Origin: Pseudomonas sp. ACM7
GTDB lineage: Bacteria; Pseudomonadota; Gammaproteobacteria; Pseudomonadales; Pseudomonadaceae
DNA length: 64,000 bases
NCBI RefSeq assembly: GCF_004136015.1
Contig: NZ_CP024866.1
Span: 5,948,244 to 6,012,243, forward strand
Reading direction: 5' to 3'
Positions 53,682 to 63,936 of the stretch are shown one piece after another (the first letter of the stretch is position 1; every line of letters begins with the position of its first letter). The notes under the pieces were generated by a model. The model searched no databases and was not told the origin of the DNA. It saw only the letters and a program-made list of their open reading frames with translations. A program made the translations under genes and the position numbers.

Positions 53682-53999
53682 ATGGCCCGAAAAACCGCCG
53701 CACAAGTCGCCGAAGACCAGATCAAGGATCAAGCCTTCAGCGAACTTCAGGCTCTGATCGAAGAGTCGGAAAAGCTGCTCAAGAGCAGTGCCTCACTGGT
53801 GGGTGAGGAAGCGGACACACTTCGTGGGCAGATCGCCCAGAAACTTCAGCAGGCTCGGGACTCCGTCACCAGCGTTCGAGACCGGACCAAACCTGCGGTC
53901 GAAGCCACTGAAACCTACATCGGTGGTCATCCGTGGCAAACCGTGGCGATCTCTGCCGGTTTCGGCCTGGTAGTCGGGTTGTTGCTGGGCCGGCGTTAA
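53682..53999 (+). CDS. DUF883 family ribosome/membrane-associated protein (YqjD/ElaB type)
   Basis: A 105-residue protein with a long amphipathic helix (EDQIKDQAFSELQALIEESE, LLKSSASLVGEEADTLRGQI) and a C-terminal membrane anchor after the family motif YIGGHPWQTVAISAGFGLVVGLLLGRR. E. coli YqjD/ElaB are tail-anchored proteins that tether ribosomes to the membrane in stationary phase. AAGGAG precedes the ATG at 53682. Confidence 0.9.
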   Translation: MARKTAAQVAEDQIKDQAFSELQALIEESEKLLKSSASLVGEEADTLRGQIAQKLQQARDSVTSVRDRTKPAVEATETYIGGHPWQTVAISAGFGLVVGLLLGRR

Positions 54000-54024
54000 G
54001 CGGTTCTGCTTTAGGTACAAAAGC

Positions 54025-54271
54025 AAAAAGGCGAGCATTGAGCTTAATGCCAATCAGTTAAGAAACGACACAATCCGTAGCAGCTGGCGAAGCCTGCGTT
54101 CGTCTGCGCAGCAGTCGTAAAACCTGGGTTTGCGGTCTTCCTGAAACACCGCATCGTCTGATTTCACGACTGCTGCGCAGCCGAACGCAGCCTTCGGCAG
54201 CTGCTACAAGGAAGTGCGTCGCAGCTGAAATTGCTTAACTGACCGGCATTAAGCAACGAGCTCGCCTTTTT
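54025..54271. mobile_element. 247-bp palindromic element: REP pair within 38-bp inverted repeats
   Basis: The family C REP pair at 54077-54207 (GTAGCAGCTGGCGAAGCCTG and its partner) is enclosed by two 38-bp arms, 54025-54062 and 54234-54271. The arms are inverted copies of each other with 31 of 38 positions paired and no gaps. The outer 12 bases (AAAAAGGCGAGC / GCTCGCCTTTTT) match perfectly. It could be a MITE-like unit or a long terminator stem into whose loop a REP pair was inserted. The outer stem ends in T runs on both strands, so it can terminate both flanking convergent genes. Confidence 0.6.
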
Positions 54272-54294
54272 CTTGCCCGGGTTTTATGCAGGAC

Positions 54295-55335
54295 TCAGAG
54301 TCCGGCCAATTCCCGCAAACTCGCCAACGTCTGAGTATCGAGCCGGATGCCTTCGGTGCTGGACTTGGCCCGTTGTTGGTGACGTCGATCACCTGGCAAA
54401 CGCTTGAGCCCCACACCGTGCATCTGCCGGACCAGTTCCTGACTGCGCTCGGCAAAACTCTGCCCGGCCGCCTTGCTCGGGTCGATCACGATCAACAGTT
54501 GGCCAGTCCACGGTGTCTTGGCGCCCGGATGATTCGACCAATCGAACTCGAAGGAAAAATTGCCACCGGTCAACGCCGCCGCCAACAGTTCCACCATCAT
54601 CGACAGCGCCGAACCTTTATGCCCGCCAAACGGCAGCAATGCGCCACCCTCAAGAATCGCTTTCGGGTCCTGGGTCGGCTGGCCGAGACCGTCCACCCCC
54701 ATGCCTGGCGGCAGACGCTCACCCTTGCGTGCGGCGATCTGCACATCGCCATGGGCAATGGCGCTGGTCGCCAGGTCGAAGACAATCGGATCGCCGTCAG
54801 CCCGAGGGGCGGCAAAAGCAATCGGGTTGGTCCCGAACAGCGGACGATCGGCACCGTGCGGCACCACGCAGGTCATGCTGTTGACCACGCTCAGCGCCAC
54901 CAGCCCTTCATAGGCAAAGGGCTCGACATCCGGCCACAAGGCTGCGAAATGGTGGGAGTTACGAATCGCCAGCACCGCAATGCCGGCACTCCGGGCTTTT
55001 TCCACCAACAAACCGCGTGCTGCGGCGAGGGCCGGTTGGGCGAAACCATTACCGGCGTCGACCCGGACAAAGCCCGAAGCCACGTCCTCGACCACCGGCA
55101 CGGCCTGGCCATTGACCCAGCCGCTCTGGAGCGTCGACACGTAACCGGGAATGCGGAACACGCCATGGCTATGGGCGCCATCGCGTTCTGCGCCGGCGCA
55201 GTTGAGGGCCAGTATCCTGGCCACCTCGGCGGAGGTGCCATGGCGCTGAAAAATCTGCTCAAGCAAAAGAACGAGCGCGTCGAAATCGAGCGTTTGAGTG
55301 TTCGAACTGACGGCCACTTCGGGCGTTGCGGTCAT
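54295..55335 (-). CDS. dpkA: Delta1-piperideine-2-carboxylate/pyrroline-2-carboxylate reductase (DpkA-like)
   Basis: A 346-residue NAD(P)H-dependent oxidoreductase of the malate/L-lactate dehydrogenase-2 fold. HSHGVFRIPGYVSTLQSGWV, AGIAVLAIRNSHHFAALWPDVEPFA, NSMTCVVPHGADRPLFGTNPIAFAAPR and GGHKGSALSMMVELLAAALTGG are typical. DpkA reduces cyclic imines formed from D-lysine or D-proline to L-pipecolate or L-proline. A ureidoglycolate dehydrogenase-type activity is the main alternative. The ATG at 55335 gives MTATPEVAVSS. Confidence 0.85.
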   Translation of the reverse strand: MTATPEVAVSSNTQTLDFDALVLLLEQIFQRHGTSAEVARILALNCAGAERDGAHSHGVFRIPGYVSTLQSGWVNGQAVPVVEDVASGFVRVDAGNGFAQPALAAARGLLVEKARSAGIAVLAIRNSHHFAALWPDVEPFAYEGLVALSVVNSMTCVVPHGADRPLFGTNPIAFAAPRADGDPIVFDLATSAIAHGDVQIAARKGERLPPGMGVDGLGQPTQDPKAILEGGALLPFGGHKGSALSMMVELLAAALTGGNFSFEFDWSNHPGAKTPWTGQLLIVIDPSKAAGQSFAERSQELVRQMHGVGLKRLPGDRRHQQRAKSSTEGIRLDTQTLASLRELAGL

Positions 55336-55566
55336 CTGAAGCTCCAGTTTTATTATTGAGTACGGGCAACAGGGTGAAGCGAGGTTGCAGGGCAACCCAA
55401 AACAGTTGTCGATTAAGCGCTGTTCTACCGGCTTCCTGTCAAGTCTCGACAGTCTGTTCGGCTCAAGCAATATGTACCGCCCCCGAGCCTTCCACTGACC
55501 GTACTGTTTTTCCTCAATCCAACGACCGGCGATTACCCGCCGATCGCAGCACAACGAGGAAAAACC

Positions 55567-58500
55567 ATGTCTGCTCCCCTACTCCCGTATTTTTTCGACG
55601 AGGCAGAACTTGCATCCAATGCCAGACAGCCCGATGAACGTGAAATGGCACTGTCCTTCACGATTGATGACCTGAAGTGGTTGAAGGTTGTTTATCTGGC
55701 GACGCATGCAATCCGTGGCGCCAATAGCAAGCCTATGCACGTCGATCAGCTGCTTTTAAGCGTGCCTGATGCACCCGATATCCCCCTGGCCGGCGCTTTT
55801 GCCATGAGCCGGCCCAACGATGGAGAAGTCACGCTCTACACACCGTGGAAAGGCCTGATCAAATTCGCGGACATGGAGGACCTCAAAAGCAGACTCAAGG
55901 AATGGTTGGCACAGCCCACCGGGAAGCGTGAGTTATTGCGCTTTCTCTCCATCGAACAACGCAGCGCTTTACCCGCCACCACTGCGCCAGACATTGCCAC
56001 GCAAATAGTCGAAGGTGCGGTGTTCCAGGACCAGGAGCTCACCCTCGAGCGCAATCAGGCTCAGAACATCAAGACGATGATGGGTGAGCTGGTCAAGCTG
56101 CCAACGCTGCAATCGATGCTGGACGATACCCTCAAGAACGCGTTGCACAAACCGTTCCCCAGACTGGACCAGCGCCTTACTCGACTGAAGAGCTTTGTCA
56201 TCGACAGCGATGACCAACAATTGCTTTCCTCGCATTCACTGAGCGATGCCCTGCTGCATTACTACCTGACCAACGAGTGGCCGACTGGCGATTCCAGAGT
56301 CTTTTCCAATCCCCAACACAGTGTGAGCAGCGACGCCGATAACCAGGCCTGGGAAAGCGCAGTCAAAGAGATCGCGCAAAGTTTTACCCCTCACTTGCAG
56401 AGCCTGCTCAAGACGTTCTGGAACACACCGATGAGCAACGGGCAGTCACGCTCGGAGTTTTTTGCCGAGGGTTTGCGCGATACCTATCACGTGAAGCTTT
56501 TGCTTCAGCGTCAGCAAGGTGTTCTGACGACGCAGGAATACCTGCGACTGATGAATGTCAGCCTCGAACCTGAAACCGTCGATCCTCTTCGCATCGAAAA
56601 AGTACGTATCACCGCGCCCTTCAAGCATTACGCGCAGCTGGCCTCGACCTTGATGATCGGCAGCCGCGAAACCCTGGGCTTTCTGTACACACAGTCCAGA
56701 GGCATTGAGGCGACGAGCGACCTGCCCGCTGTCAGGAGAATCGTCCTGGAGATGATGAAAAGCGAAGGCCACGAAGACACGCTGCTCAACTTCATGTCTT
56801 TGGGCGAACGCGGCACGTTTCTTTCATTGGAGCCGGATGAGCGCGTCATTGTCGGTGAACCGATCATCAGCCCGGTGTTTGAACAATTGATGGACGACAT
56901 CCTTGGCAAACAACGGGAGAACCTGTCCCACGCGCTGAGCCGTTACCGTGAAAGCGAAGGTACACAGGATCCTCATGCCTTGATCGACAAGGCACTGGAT
57001 GTCCGGGGATTGATCGACGACCGACTGCTGGCGGCCGATACCGCAGGACGTTGGAGTACACACGCGGACCAGCGCTGGAGCGCACAACCGGCCACCGTTC
57101 GTGCCGAGTCGGCCAAAGAGCAACTGGCCCGACTCTCCTCCGTTAAGGTGGCGCTCGACCAACTCCTCGACAACCATCCGGTCATTCCCACAACAACCCG
57201 CACGATTACCGAGGCGCAGCGCATCGTCGGTTCGTCGCTCGGGAGCTTGCAATCGAGTTTCACTCACACCCTGTCAACGGCATTGCGCAGTGAATTGAAG
57301 CTGCACGCCGTCACGCGCACCCTGGGTGCGATGGAACAGGCGATCATCAAAACCGTGCTTGATACCCCGGTACGCTTGCAGCGAGCTGCATTGAACGGCT
57401 TTTTGCCGGACGTATTTTCCTTGGCGTTGAAGGCAAGCGAAGCCACGGCCCCGTTGAAACTGGCTAGTTGTTTTGTGCTGACTGAACGTGGAGGCCTGGA
57501 CCCAAAGCATTCGGGCAAGGCGATTTTGTGGACGCCGGCGTCGGGATTTGAAGCCTTCAGGGCATTGACTCCGTTGCTGACCGAGCTGGATCGACGCCTC
57601 AAGGACGCCGATGATCGCACCACCCTTCTGGAGAACCTTGGACGTAGCGAGAGAGTGGCTGGGCAGACTTACACCCTGGCGCCGCTACAGCGAATAGATG
57701 AGCATTTTCTCGATCACGTGCAAAAGCCCTATGTCCAGCTGGACCAGGCGTGCGTCACCCGTGCGCTGGCCACGAAGCTCCCCGCGACGACCCAGGGCAG
57801 TCTTCTGAAGCTGGTGGCGTTACGCCAACCGATGACCGGGTTAGACCGCGCGACGGACATCGCCCAATCCTTGACGACCCAGCAAAAACTGCCGGCATGG
57901 CTGGCCAAGGCGTCCATTCAAGACCAGATACTGCATGCGGAGTTGCTTCAGCAATACCTCGACAATGTCACCGACGACCAGGACTACCTAACCGGCATAC
58001 GCTCCCTGACGCGCACGGCGCACCATGTACTTGAAAAACAACTCAAGGCTGACACCTTCGACATCGATCCGGACAAAGTCCAGATACAGATCGACACGCG
58101 TTCGAGCTCTACGACCAGCACCCAAACCCTGACCGACTTTGCACTGACCCATTTCAAGGATCTGGACAAAACCCATTTCAAACTGGTGTCGCTTGATAAC
58201 ACCGAGATTCCCGAGGTCATGGACCAAAGCTACATCAGAGACCTGATACGAAACTTGAAGCTGGGTGAACATCAACAAAAAACACTGAACGAAGCCTTTG
58301 CAGACACCCAGGCGAATGCAACGGACCGCAGGAAGCGGTTTTACACGCAATTACCCTGGCAGCTGATGCATTACGCCCACACGGAAAAACTGCAGGAGCG
58401 CCTGAGCGAGACGGGGTTTGATCTGATACGCCAAGTCATGGACATGCCTGACGCTATCGCCCGCGCGGCAGTCGACGGTGCCCACGCGATTATCCGACCA

Positions 58501-60372
58501 CTTGAGCTCCTGGGCATCAAGAGTGAACAGGCGATCAAAGTGCCAGGCGTCTATCTGATTGGCTCATCGGCCGATAGCACCGCGCCACAGGTCCTTGTCG
58601 CGCCTCATAGCCCTCGGCACGGAGTGAAAGAATACAAGAATGAAACACAACTGCTGATAGAACTGAAGACTCGCGGCGGTCTGCTCGACTGGGTACTCAT
58701 GAACCTGCCGCAGCCTGATCGGATACAGCTTGAGTACAGGATGATGACCTCCAGTAACCGCCTCCCCGAAGTGACGCTGGCGTCCAATCCGATCAAGGGG
58801 AATCTGTTCAAACACTTGTTCAACGACAACGTCGGGTTATTAGTCCGATTGCTCGGTTGTCAGATCGATGACAACAAGCAGGGTGAATGGGCAACCATCA
58901 AGCATGTGCTGAGTGAAGATTTGCATGAGGCATTTACGTTCTTGACGGGCAAGCTTGCCTACCCGATCACGGTGTGGCGCAGTTATCGCGACATCAAGCA
59001 ATCCGCCGAAGACCTTCAAACGCACAAATGGGGGGCGGCGATAAAGGAATTTATCAGCGGCATTGCGCAACTGGCCTCGTTGCGACAATCGCTGGAAGCG
59101 CAAGCGAAGTCATCTTCTACGCCAAGTACACCTGCGCCAGAAACGCCCAATACCCGGTTCAAATGGCAGAACGTTGCCATTACAGCCCCCGAACGTACGC
59201 AGTTGAAGCGTCATGAAAGCATCGACGTCGATCTGAATTCGCTCACATTGAACTCAAGTCTTGGGCTCTATACCCATCCGACGACAAAAAAAACCTACGC
59301 ACCGGTTGAAGGAAAGGTATATCCGGTCGCAAAGCGCGGCACACACTGGCGCATCGCTGACACAAAAATTCGTGGGCCTCGGCTGACTCAGAACGTGTCG
59401 AAACAATGGGTTCTGGACAGGCAAACGCCAGCGCCCCGTTTCAGCATCGGCAATCGGTTGAGCACCGCATATTCGGTTTGGGAGGGCATGAACGTCGATG
59501 CCAGTGGAATGCCCGAAATCCGTCGACTGTTTCCGCAAAAGGCTCGTCAGATTGACGAAGCGCTGGACCTGGCAACCACCTATGCCTGGAACTGCTTTCA
59601 AAACCTGCAATTGCTGAAGTCTTCCGACAAAACGGTTACCCCCGTGCATCAACTCATGATGGATTTTATTGATGTACCGCAGGTGCAGTCCGCGCATGTG
59701 GAGCAGTTTGAAAAAGTCTTGGGCGACATTTTTGCGGCCTTGTTGGACCCCTCACTCAGAAAGCCGAAGAGCAGCCGTTTTGTAGTCGGCAGGCTGGTCA
59801 GTGGTGCGGAAACGTCATTCGCTTTCACCATTCCAACGGATGCAAAGCGGAAAATTTATCTGGCAGAAAAATTCTTCAACACCGGTTTCGACAGCTACCA
59901 CCCACATCTTTCCGACCCCTCCTTCCCAATCAACACCCATGCTCGAGCAGCAACCCTTATTCATGAGCTTTCCCACCTCTTCTGCAACACCGAAGACATT
60001 GCTTACCTCGATTCCGGCAAACCATTCTCCCATCTGATCGATACGACCAGCACAACCGCCAGAGACCTCAAGGACGCGTTGAACACCCTTCAGGACACCG
60101 CACTCTCGATCAAGACACCCCTGACTCAGCTGTTCATGACCCAGGATCCTGATACCGGTGAGTGGGAGGATCCGGGCAGCACTTCATATGAAAATACTGA
60201 TCGGGTAAAAGCGCATATATTGACCTTGACCGGCGGAGAAAATCTGAGCGGTGCCCGCAAAATTTTCAAGAGAGATCCACTGGTCAGACTCAAAGTGCTA
60301 CTCGGAAACGCCGACAGTGTTGCATGGCTCATCAGCCATATGGGGCGCCAACTGCATACCAGCACCCCGTGA
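55567..60372 (+). CDS. Large toxin-like protein with C-terminal M35-like metallopeptidase motif
   Basis: A 1601-residue protein without signal peptide or obvious membrane passages. The N-terminal part (MSAPLLPYFFDEAELASNAR, DERERAL-like segment, LYTPWKGLIKFADMEDLKSR) and the helical body resemble the large Pseudomonas proteins annotated with a dermonecrotic-toxin domain (DUF6543). Near the C-terminus, TLIHELSHLFCNTEDIAYLD has HExxH (His1466-His1470) and, seven residues on, Asp1477 in NTED. This matches the aspzincin (M35) pattern HExxH...GTxD, with Asn for Gly. It is probably an insecticidal or anti-eukaryotic effector. The start follows CGAGGAAAAACC. No dedicated secretion gene or immunity gene is adjacent. 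Confidence 0.7.
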   Translation: MSAPLLPYFFDEAELASNARQPDEREMALSFTIDDLKWLKVVYLATHAIRGANSKPMHVDQLLLSVPDAPDIPLAGAFAMSRPNDGEVTLYTPWKGLIKFADMEDLKSRLKEWLAQPTGKRELLRFLSIEQRSALPATTAPDIATQIVEGAVFQDQELTLERNQAQNIKTMMGELVKLPTLQSMLDDTLKNALHKPFPRLDQRLTRLKSFVIDSDDQQLLSSHSLSDALLHYYLTNEWPTGDSRVFSNPQHSVSSDADNQAWESAVKEIAQSFTPHLQSLLKTFWNTPMSNGQSRSEFFAEGLRDTYHVKLLLQRQQGVLTTQEYLRLMNVSLEPETVDPLRIEKVRITAPFKHYAQLASTLMIGSRETLGFLYTQSRGIEATSDLPAVRRIVLEMMKSEGHEDTLLNFMSLGERGTFLSLEPDERVIVGEPIISPVFEQLMDDILGKQRENLSHALSRYRESEGTQDPHALIDKALDVRGLIDDRLLAADTAGRWSTHADQRWSAQPATVRAESAKEQLARLSSVKVALDQLLDNHPVIPTTTRTITEAQRIVGSSLGSLQSSFTHTLSTALRSELKLHAVTRTLGAMEQAIIKTVLDTPVRLQRAALNGFLPDVFSLALKASEATAPLKLASCFVLTERGGLDPKHSGKAILWTPASGFEAFRALTPLLTELDRRLKDADDRTTLLENLGRSERVAGQTYTLAPLQRIDEHFLDHVQKPYVQLDQACVTRALATKLPATTQGSLLKLVALRQPMTGLDRATDIAQSLTTQQKLPAWLAKASIQDQILHAELLQQYLDNVTDDQDYLTGIRSLTRTAHHVLEKQLKADTFDIDPDKVQIQIDTRSSSTTSTQTLTDFALTHFKDLDKTHFKLVSLDNTEIPEVMDQSYIRDLIRNLKLGEHQQKTLNEAFADTQANATDRRKRFYTQLPWQLMHYAHTEKLQERLSETGFDLIRQVMDMPDAIARAAVDGAHAIIRPLELLGIKSEQAIKVPGVYLIGSSADSTAPQVLVAPHSPRHGVKEYKNETQLLIELKTRGGLLDWVLMNLPQPDRIQLEYRMMTSSNRLPEVTLASNPIKGNLFKHLFNDNVGLLVRLLGCQIDDNKQGEWATIKHVLSEDLHEAFTFLTGKLAYPITVWRSYRDIKQSAEDLQTHKWGAAIKEFISGIAQLASLRQSLEAQAKSSSTPSTPAPETPNTRFKWQNVAITAPERTQLKRHESIDVDLNSLTLNSSLGLYTHPTTKKTYAPVEGKVYPVAKRGTHWRIADTKIRGPRLTQNVSKQWVLDRQTPAPRFSIGNRLSTAYSVWEGMNVDASGMPEIRRLFPQKARQIDEALDLATTYAWNCFQNLQLLKSSDKTVTPVHQLMMDFIDVPQVQSAHVEQFEKVLGDIFAALLDPSLRKPKSSRFVVGRLVSGAETSFAFTIPTDAKRKIYLAEKFFNTGFDSYHPHLSDPSFPINTHARAATLIHELSHLFCNTEDIAYLDSGKPFSHLIDTTSTTARDLKDALNTLQDTALSIKTPLTQLFMTQDPDTGEWEDPGSTSYENTDRVKAHILTLTGGENLSGARKIFKRDPLVRLKVLLGNADSVAWLISHMGRQLHTSTP

Positions 60373-60470
60373 ATCAGAAAAATAAACTCCCATTTGGTGG
60401 GTCATTGCCATGACGGTTGTTCTCGCAGACTTCCACACAAGGTTAGAATGCAGGAAATCAGGATGAGTCA

Positions 60471-61472
60471 ATGACCGACAACCCTCTCTCGCAAGCCGAA
60501 TACGACGCTGTCACCGATGCCGCTGCGCATTGGTGCATGCGTCTGCACGCCAACGATTGCACTGCTGAAGAGCGGCTGGCGTTCGAGCAATGGCATGACG
60601 CTCATCCGCTTCACGCGTTCGAGTACGAGGCCATGCTGGAGATCTGGGATGTCGCGGGGGACCTGCCACGTCCAGAAACCGTGGTCCCGATGGTCCGCGC
60701 CAAAGCTGCTACGCCTTGGCGCACCTTCGGTATCGCCGCCGCGGTTTGCGCCATGGCATTGCCGCTGGCGGCCTATACCGGCTGGAACCTGGGCTGGCTA
60801 CCCAATTCCTACCAACATTTCGAGGCGAACGACAATGTCCGCCAGGTCACCCTGAGCGATGGCAGTCAGGTGGAACTGAACCTGGGCACTGAGCTGACGT
60901 TCAGTAACTACAAGGATCAACGTCGGATTACGCTGAAAAAAGGCGAAGCCTTCTTCAGCGTCAGCCATGACACTCGGCACCCCTTCATTGTCAAAGCGGC
61001 CGAAGGCAGGATTCGGGTCACCGGAACCAAATTCAACGTCTGGATGTATGAAGATCAGGTACGTGTGAACCTGATAGAAGGTTCGGTGCTGGTGAGCAGC
61101 AATGATGCCCTGACGGGTGACGGCTTGCGCCTTGAGCCCGCGATGCAGGCGAGCTTTAGACGCGGCGACTTCACTCCCCGGATCAGTCAGACCTACGACA
61201 ATGACAACTCAATGGCGTGGCGCAGCGGAAAACTGGTGCTCGATGATCTGGCGCTGACCGACGCATTGCCATTGATCAATCGCTACTTGAGCAAACCGGT
61301 GATGGTGGCCGACAACAGCACTGGCTCGATTCGCATCGGCGGCATCTACAACATCAAAGAGCTCAACAACCTGGTGGCTTCCCTGCCCAAGGTGTTACCG
61401 GTCTACCTGACCCGCAACAAGGATGGCAATCCGGTCCTCAATTCCATTCCGCAACAAACCCCAAAAAGCTGA
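60471..61472 (+). CDS. FecR/FpvR-like anti-sigma regulator
   Basis: A 333-residue FecR-family protein. The cytoplasmic N-terminal domain (DUF4880: AAAHWCMRLHANDCTAEERLAFEQWHDAHP) binds ECF sigma factors; a membrane helix lies at about 85-103; the periplasmic FecR domain follows (RQVTLSDGSQVELNLGTELTF, RRITLKKGEAFFSVSHD, RIRVTGTKFNVW), and a C-terminal receptor-interaction domain ends it. No ECF sigma gene is adjacent. Because pvdQ is next to it, it may be FpvR, the anti-sigma for PvdS/FpvI in pyoverdine control. Confidence 0.85.
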   Translation: MTDNPLSQAEYDAVTDAAAHWCMRLHANDCTAEERLAFEQWHDAHPLHAFEYEAMLEIWDVAGDLPRPETVVPMVRAKAATPWRTFGIAAAVCAMALPLAAYTGWNLGWLPNSYQHFEANDNVRQVTLSDGSQVELNLGTELTFSNYKDQRRITLKKGEAFFSVSHDTRHPFIVKAAEGRIRVTGTKFNVWMYEDQVRVNLIEGSVLVSSNDALTGDGLRLEPAMQASFRRGDFTPRISQTYDNDNSMAWRSGKLVLDDLALTDALPLINRYLSKPVMVADNSTGSIRIGGIYNIKELNNLVASLPKVLPVYLTRNKDGNPVLNSIPQQTPKS

Positions 61473-61502
61473 AGGCCGCGACCTTTGCAAGGTGCGGCCT
61501 TC
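61471..61502. terminator. Hairpin terminator between fecR and pvdQ
   Basis: GAAGGCCGC and GCGGCCTTC (with inner ACCTT/AAGGT pairing) form a long stem overlapping the fecR stop codon. It serves both convergent genes; the T tail is short. Confidence 0.65.
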
Positions 61503-61527
61503 ATTCTTCGTTCAAACACCATCAGCG

Positions 61528-63873
61528 TTACTGTACGGCCACCTTCCCGGCTTTTTCATCCTGCTCGCGGATCGTCTGAACCTGGTACTGCGGATCGGAC
61601 GTGATCTGCTGTTCGGTGAACGGCAACACACTCAACTGCTTCCTGGAAAATGCCACGGTCTGATCTCTGGAGTACTTGGAGGCCGGGTCACTGGAGAGCG
61701 AGAATGCCAGCAGCCCCTGGGCCTGCGGTCCCTTGTCATCGAAGGTCACCACCTGCAAATAGCTGGTCCCGCTGACGACCTCGAGTTTACCGTCGGTTCT
61801 CGGCACGCTCTGAATGGCGTTATAAACCCCCAGAGTGCCAGGTCCGCCGTGAATCGGTGTCTGCTGGCCACCGCTGCTGACCACCTGGATATCACCCCAG
61901 CGGCTATCGGCCTTGAGCCCCATCTTGTTGATCTTCGCTATCGATGCCTGCATCGCTTCGCGAACTGCCTTTGCGACTTCCGGACGATCGACCGCCAGGC
62001 CACGCGGGGTGTGTTGCGGGTCTTTCGGATCGAACGCCACACGCCACAGATCAGGCGTTTCCTGTAGCGACGCCATGACATCCTGGAAATGCACAAACCC
62101 CAGGCCGCTGTCCAGATTCGCACTGCGATCCCAGGCCTTGAGACTGGCACACAGCGGCGCGAGCGCTGGCGCATCGGTACCCAGTGCCGCCCCACAGAAC
62201 TGCAGCAGGTCCGGCATCACTTGTGCCGCCTGATACACCTGGTCGTCCATCACCATGTGTTGCAGATCCGTCGCTGCTATGGGACCTGCCTTGTTCAACG
62301 TGTTCAGGCGATCCAGCGCAAAACGCGAGCGCAGCCCCAATGGCTGGCCATCCTGGCTGATCAGCGGCGAAAAACCGGTGAGCGGTTGCGCCGGGTTGGC
62401 CATCCAGGCCGAATCGTTGGAGTGCTGCACAAAATCCTTGCGCAACAGTTGCGGCAACTTGTCTGCCGCAAAAATGCCTTTTTGTGCAGCCGTCGGGTCG
62501 ATGTCCCAGGCACACGCACTGTTGGAACCGTCGAGGACGATCATCTGCAAACCGGCCCGCGGATCACTGCACCTGGCCAGTTTGTCGGCACTGACGTTCG
62601 GCACGACCGAGAGATTCATGTACAGCGTCTGCCCCTGATCATCCGTCGCCAGGGTGTTGACCCACGGGATCCCCTGGATCTTGTGCACCGAGGCCTGCAA
62701 GTCCTTGAGGCTGACCGCGCGGTTCATTGCATACCACTGCTGCAAGACCCGGTCGTTATCCAGATTGGCGTCGCGCAAGCTGTAGGCGAACTGGTTGTCC
62801 CAGTCGAGCTTTCCGGGCCACTGCACGATCGGGCCGAACTGCGAACTGTAGACCACATGAGAAACTGGCCGAGTCTGGCCATCCGGTTGCTTCACGTTCA
62901 CAGTCAGGGTCTGTTTCTGCATCGGCAAGGACTTGCCATCAAGCAGATAGCGGGTCGAATCCTTGGGATCGAGTTGCAGGCGATACAAGGTGAAATGCTT
63001 GGACGTATCCACTGTATGGGTCCACGCCAGGTGCTGGTTGAAACCGATGTTGATCATCGGCAACCCCGGCAGCGCCGCGCCCATGACGTCCAGTTTGCCG
63101 GGAATGGTCAGGTGCATTTGATAGAAACGCATCCCGCCGACCCAAGGGAAATGCGGATTGGCCAGCAACATGCCGCGGCCGTTGAAAGAACGCTCACTGC
63201 CGACCGCCACGGCGTTGCTGCCGCGGTCCAGGGCAAACCGCTGCATGCGCGAGGCGGCCATTTGGAACGACACCGGTTCGCCTGCCACATGTGCAACGGC
63301 TTTAGGGGGGGTGGCACCGGCCAAGGCTTCGGCAAACTGCCCTACTCCGCCTTCGACCAGCAGGCGCCGCGTCAACTTGACCAGGTCCTGGGCGGTAATC
63401 TCGCGTACCCAGTCGCCCTGACACTGCTGCGGCAAACCCTGCACCCGACGTTCTGTCAGCGAACGGTTATAGCCCGCCACATACCCTTCAATGAGATCGC
63501 GCACTGGCGGGGTTTGCGCCTGCCAGAAACCCTCGACGGCCTGTGGCGTGTTCAGCCAATTGAAAAACAGATCGCTGACCAGGTTTTCGCGTTCTTCGAC
63601 CGTGAACTGATCCGGGCCGAAATAGCGTGAACGTTCGCCGTTCACGGTAGTGATCTCATTGGCCAGCAGGCACAGGTTGTCCTGAGCGTAGGCGTAACCA
63701 ATGCCATAACCGAGCCCGCGCTCGTTGTCGGCACGGATATGCGGCACACCGAAACTGGTCCGGCGAATGTCGGCGCTCGCCTGCTCCTGCTGACTGCGTG
63801 CGTTTGCCGCAAGACTCAAGCCTACCAACACGCCTGCAAGGCTCAACCGGGTTAACTGCCTGGAAATAATCAC
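61528..63873 (-). CDS. pvdQ: Acylase PvdQ, pyoverdine maturation
   Basis: A 781-residue Ntn-hydrolase of the penicillin acylase family. It has a signal peptide (about 1-24) and an alpha chain with [30 protein letters not shown]. The autoproteolytic site is ...[14 protein letters not shown] with the new N-terminal nucleophile Ser219, followed by a beta chain ([40 protein letters not shown]). PvdQ removes the fatty acid from acylated ferribactin in the periplasm during pyoverdine maturation and can cleave long-chain acyl-homoserine lactones. It starts with GTG at 63873 after AGGAG. Confidence 0.93.
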   Translation of the reverse strand: MIISRQLTRLSLAGVLVGLSLAANARSQQEQASADIRRTSFGVPHIRADNERGLGYGIGYAYAQDNLCLLANEITTVNGERSRYFGPDQFTVEERENLVSDLFFNWLNTPQAVEGFWQAQTPPVRDLIEGYVAGYNRSLTERRVQGLPQQCQGDWVREITAQDLVKLTRRLLVEGGVGQFAEALAGATPPKAVAHVAGEPVSFQMAASRMQRFALDRGSNAVAVGSERSFNGRGMLLANPHFPWVGGMRFYQMHLTIPGKLDVMGAALPGLPMINIGFNQHLAWTHTVDTSKHFTLYRLQLDPKDSTRYLLDGKSLPMQKQTLTVNVKQPDGQTRPVSHVVYSSQFGPIVQWPGKLDWDNQFAYSLRDANLDNDRVLQQWYAMNRAVSLKDLQASVHKIQGIPWVNTLATDDQGQTLYMNLSVVPNVSADKLARCSDPRAGLQMIVLDGSNSACAWDIDPTAAQKGIFAADKLPQLLRKDFVQHSNDSAWMANPAQPLTGFSPLISQDGQPLGLRSRFALDRLNTLNKAGPIAATDLQHMVMDDQVYQAAQVMPDLLQFCGAALGTDAPALAPLCASLKAWDRSANLDSGLGFVHFQDVMASLQETPDLWRVAFDPKDPQHTPRGLAVDRPEVAKAVREAMQASIAKINKMGLKADSRWGDIQVVSSGGQQTPIHGGPGTLGVYNAIQSVPRTDGKLEVVSGTSYLQVVTFDDKGPQAQGLLAFSLSSDPASKYSRDQTVAFSRKQLSVLPFTEQQITSDPQYQVQTIREQDEKAGKVAVQ

Positions 63874-63936
63874 GCTCGCTCCTGATCGAAAAGACAAACA
63901 CCCTGCGTCATACACGCACTGCGCCTTCCCCTAGGA

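Noticed and set aside
62089..63630. Plus-strand open frame (513 codons) opposite pvdQ
   Set aside because: Antisense of pvdQ, which has the complete Ntn-hydrolase motifs.
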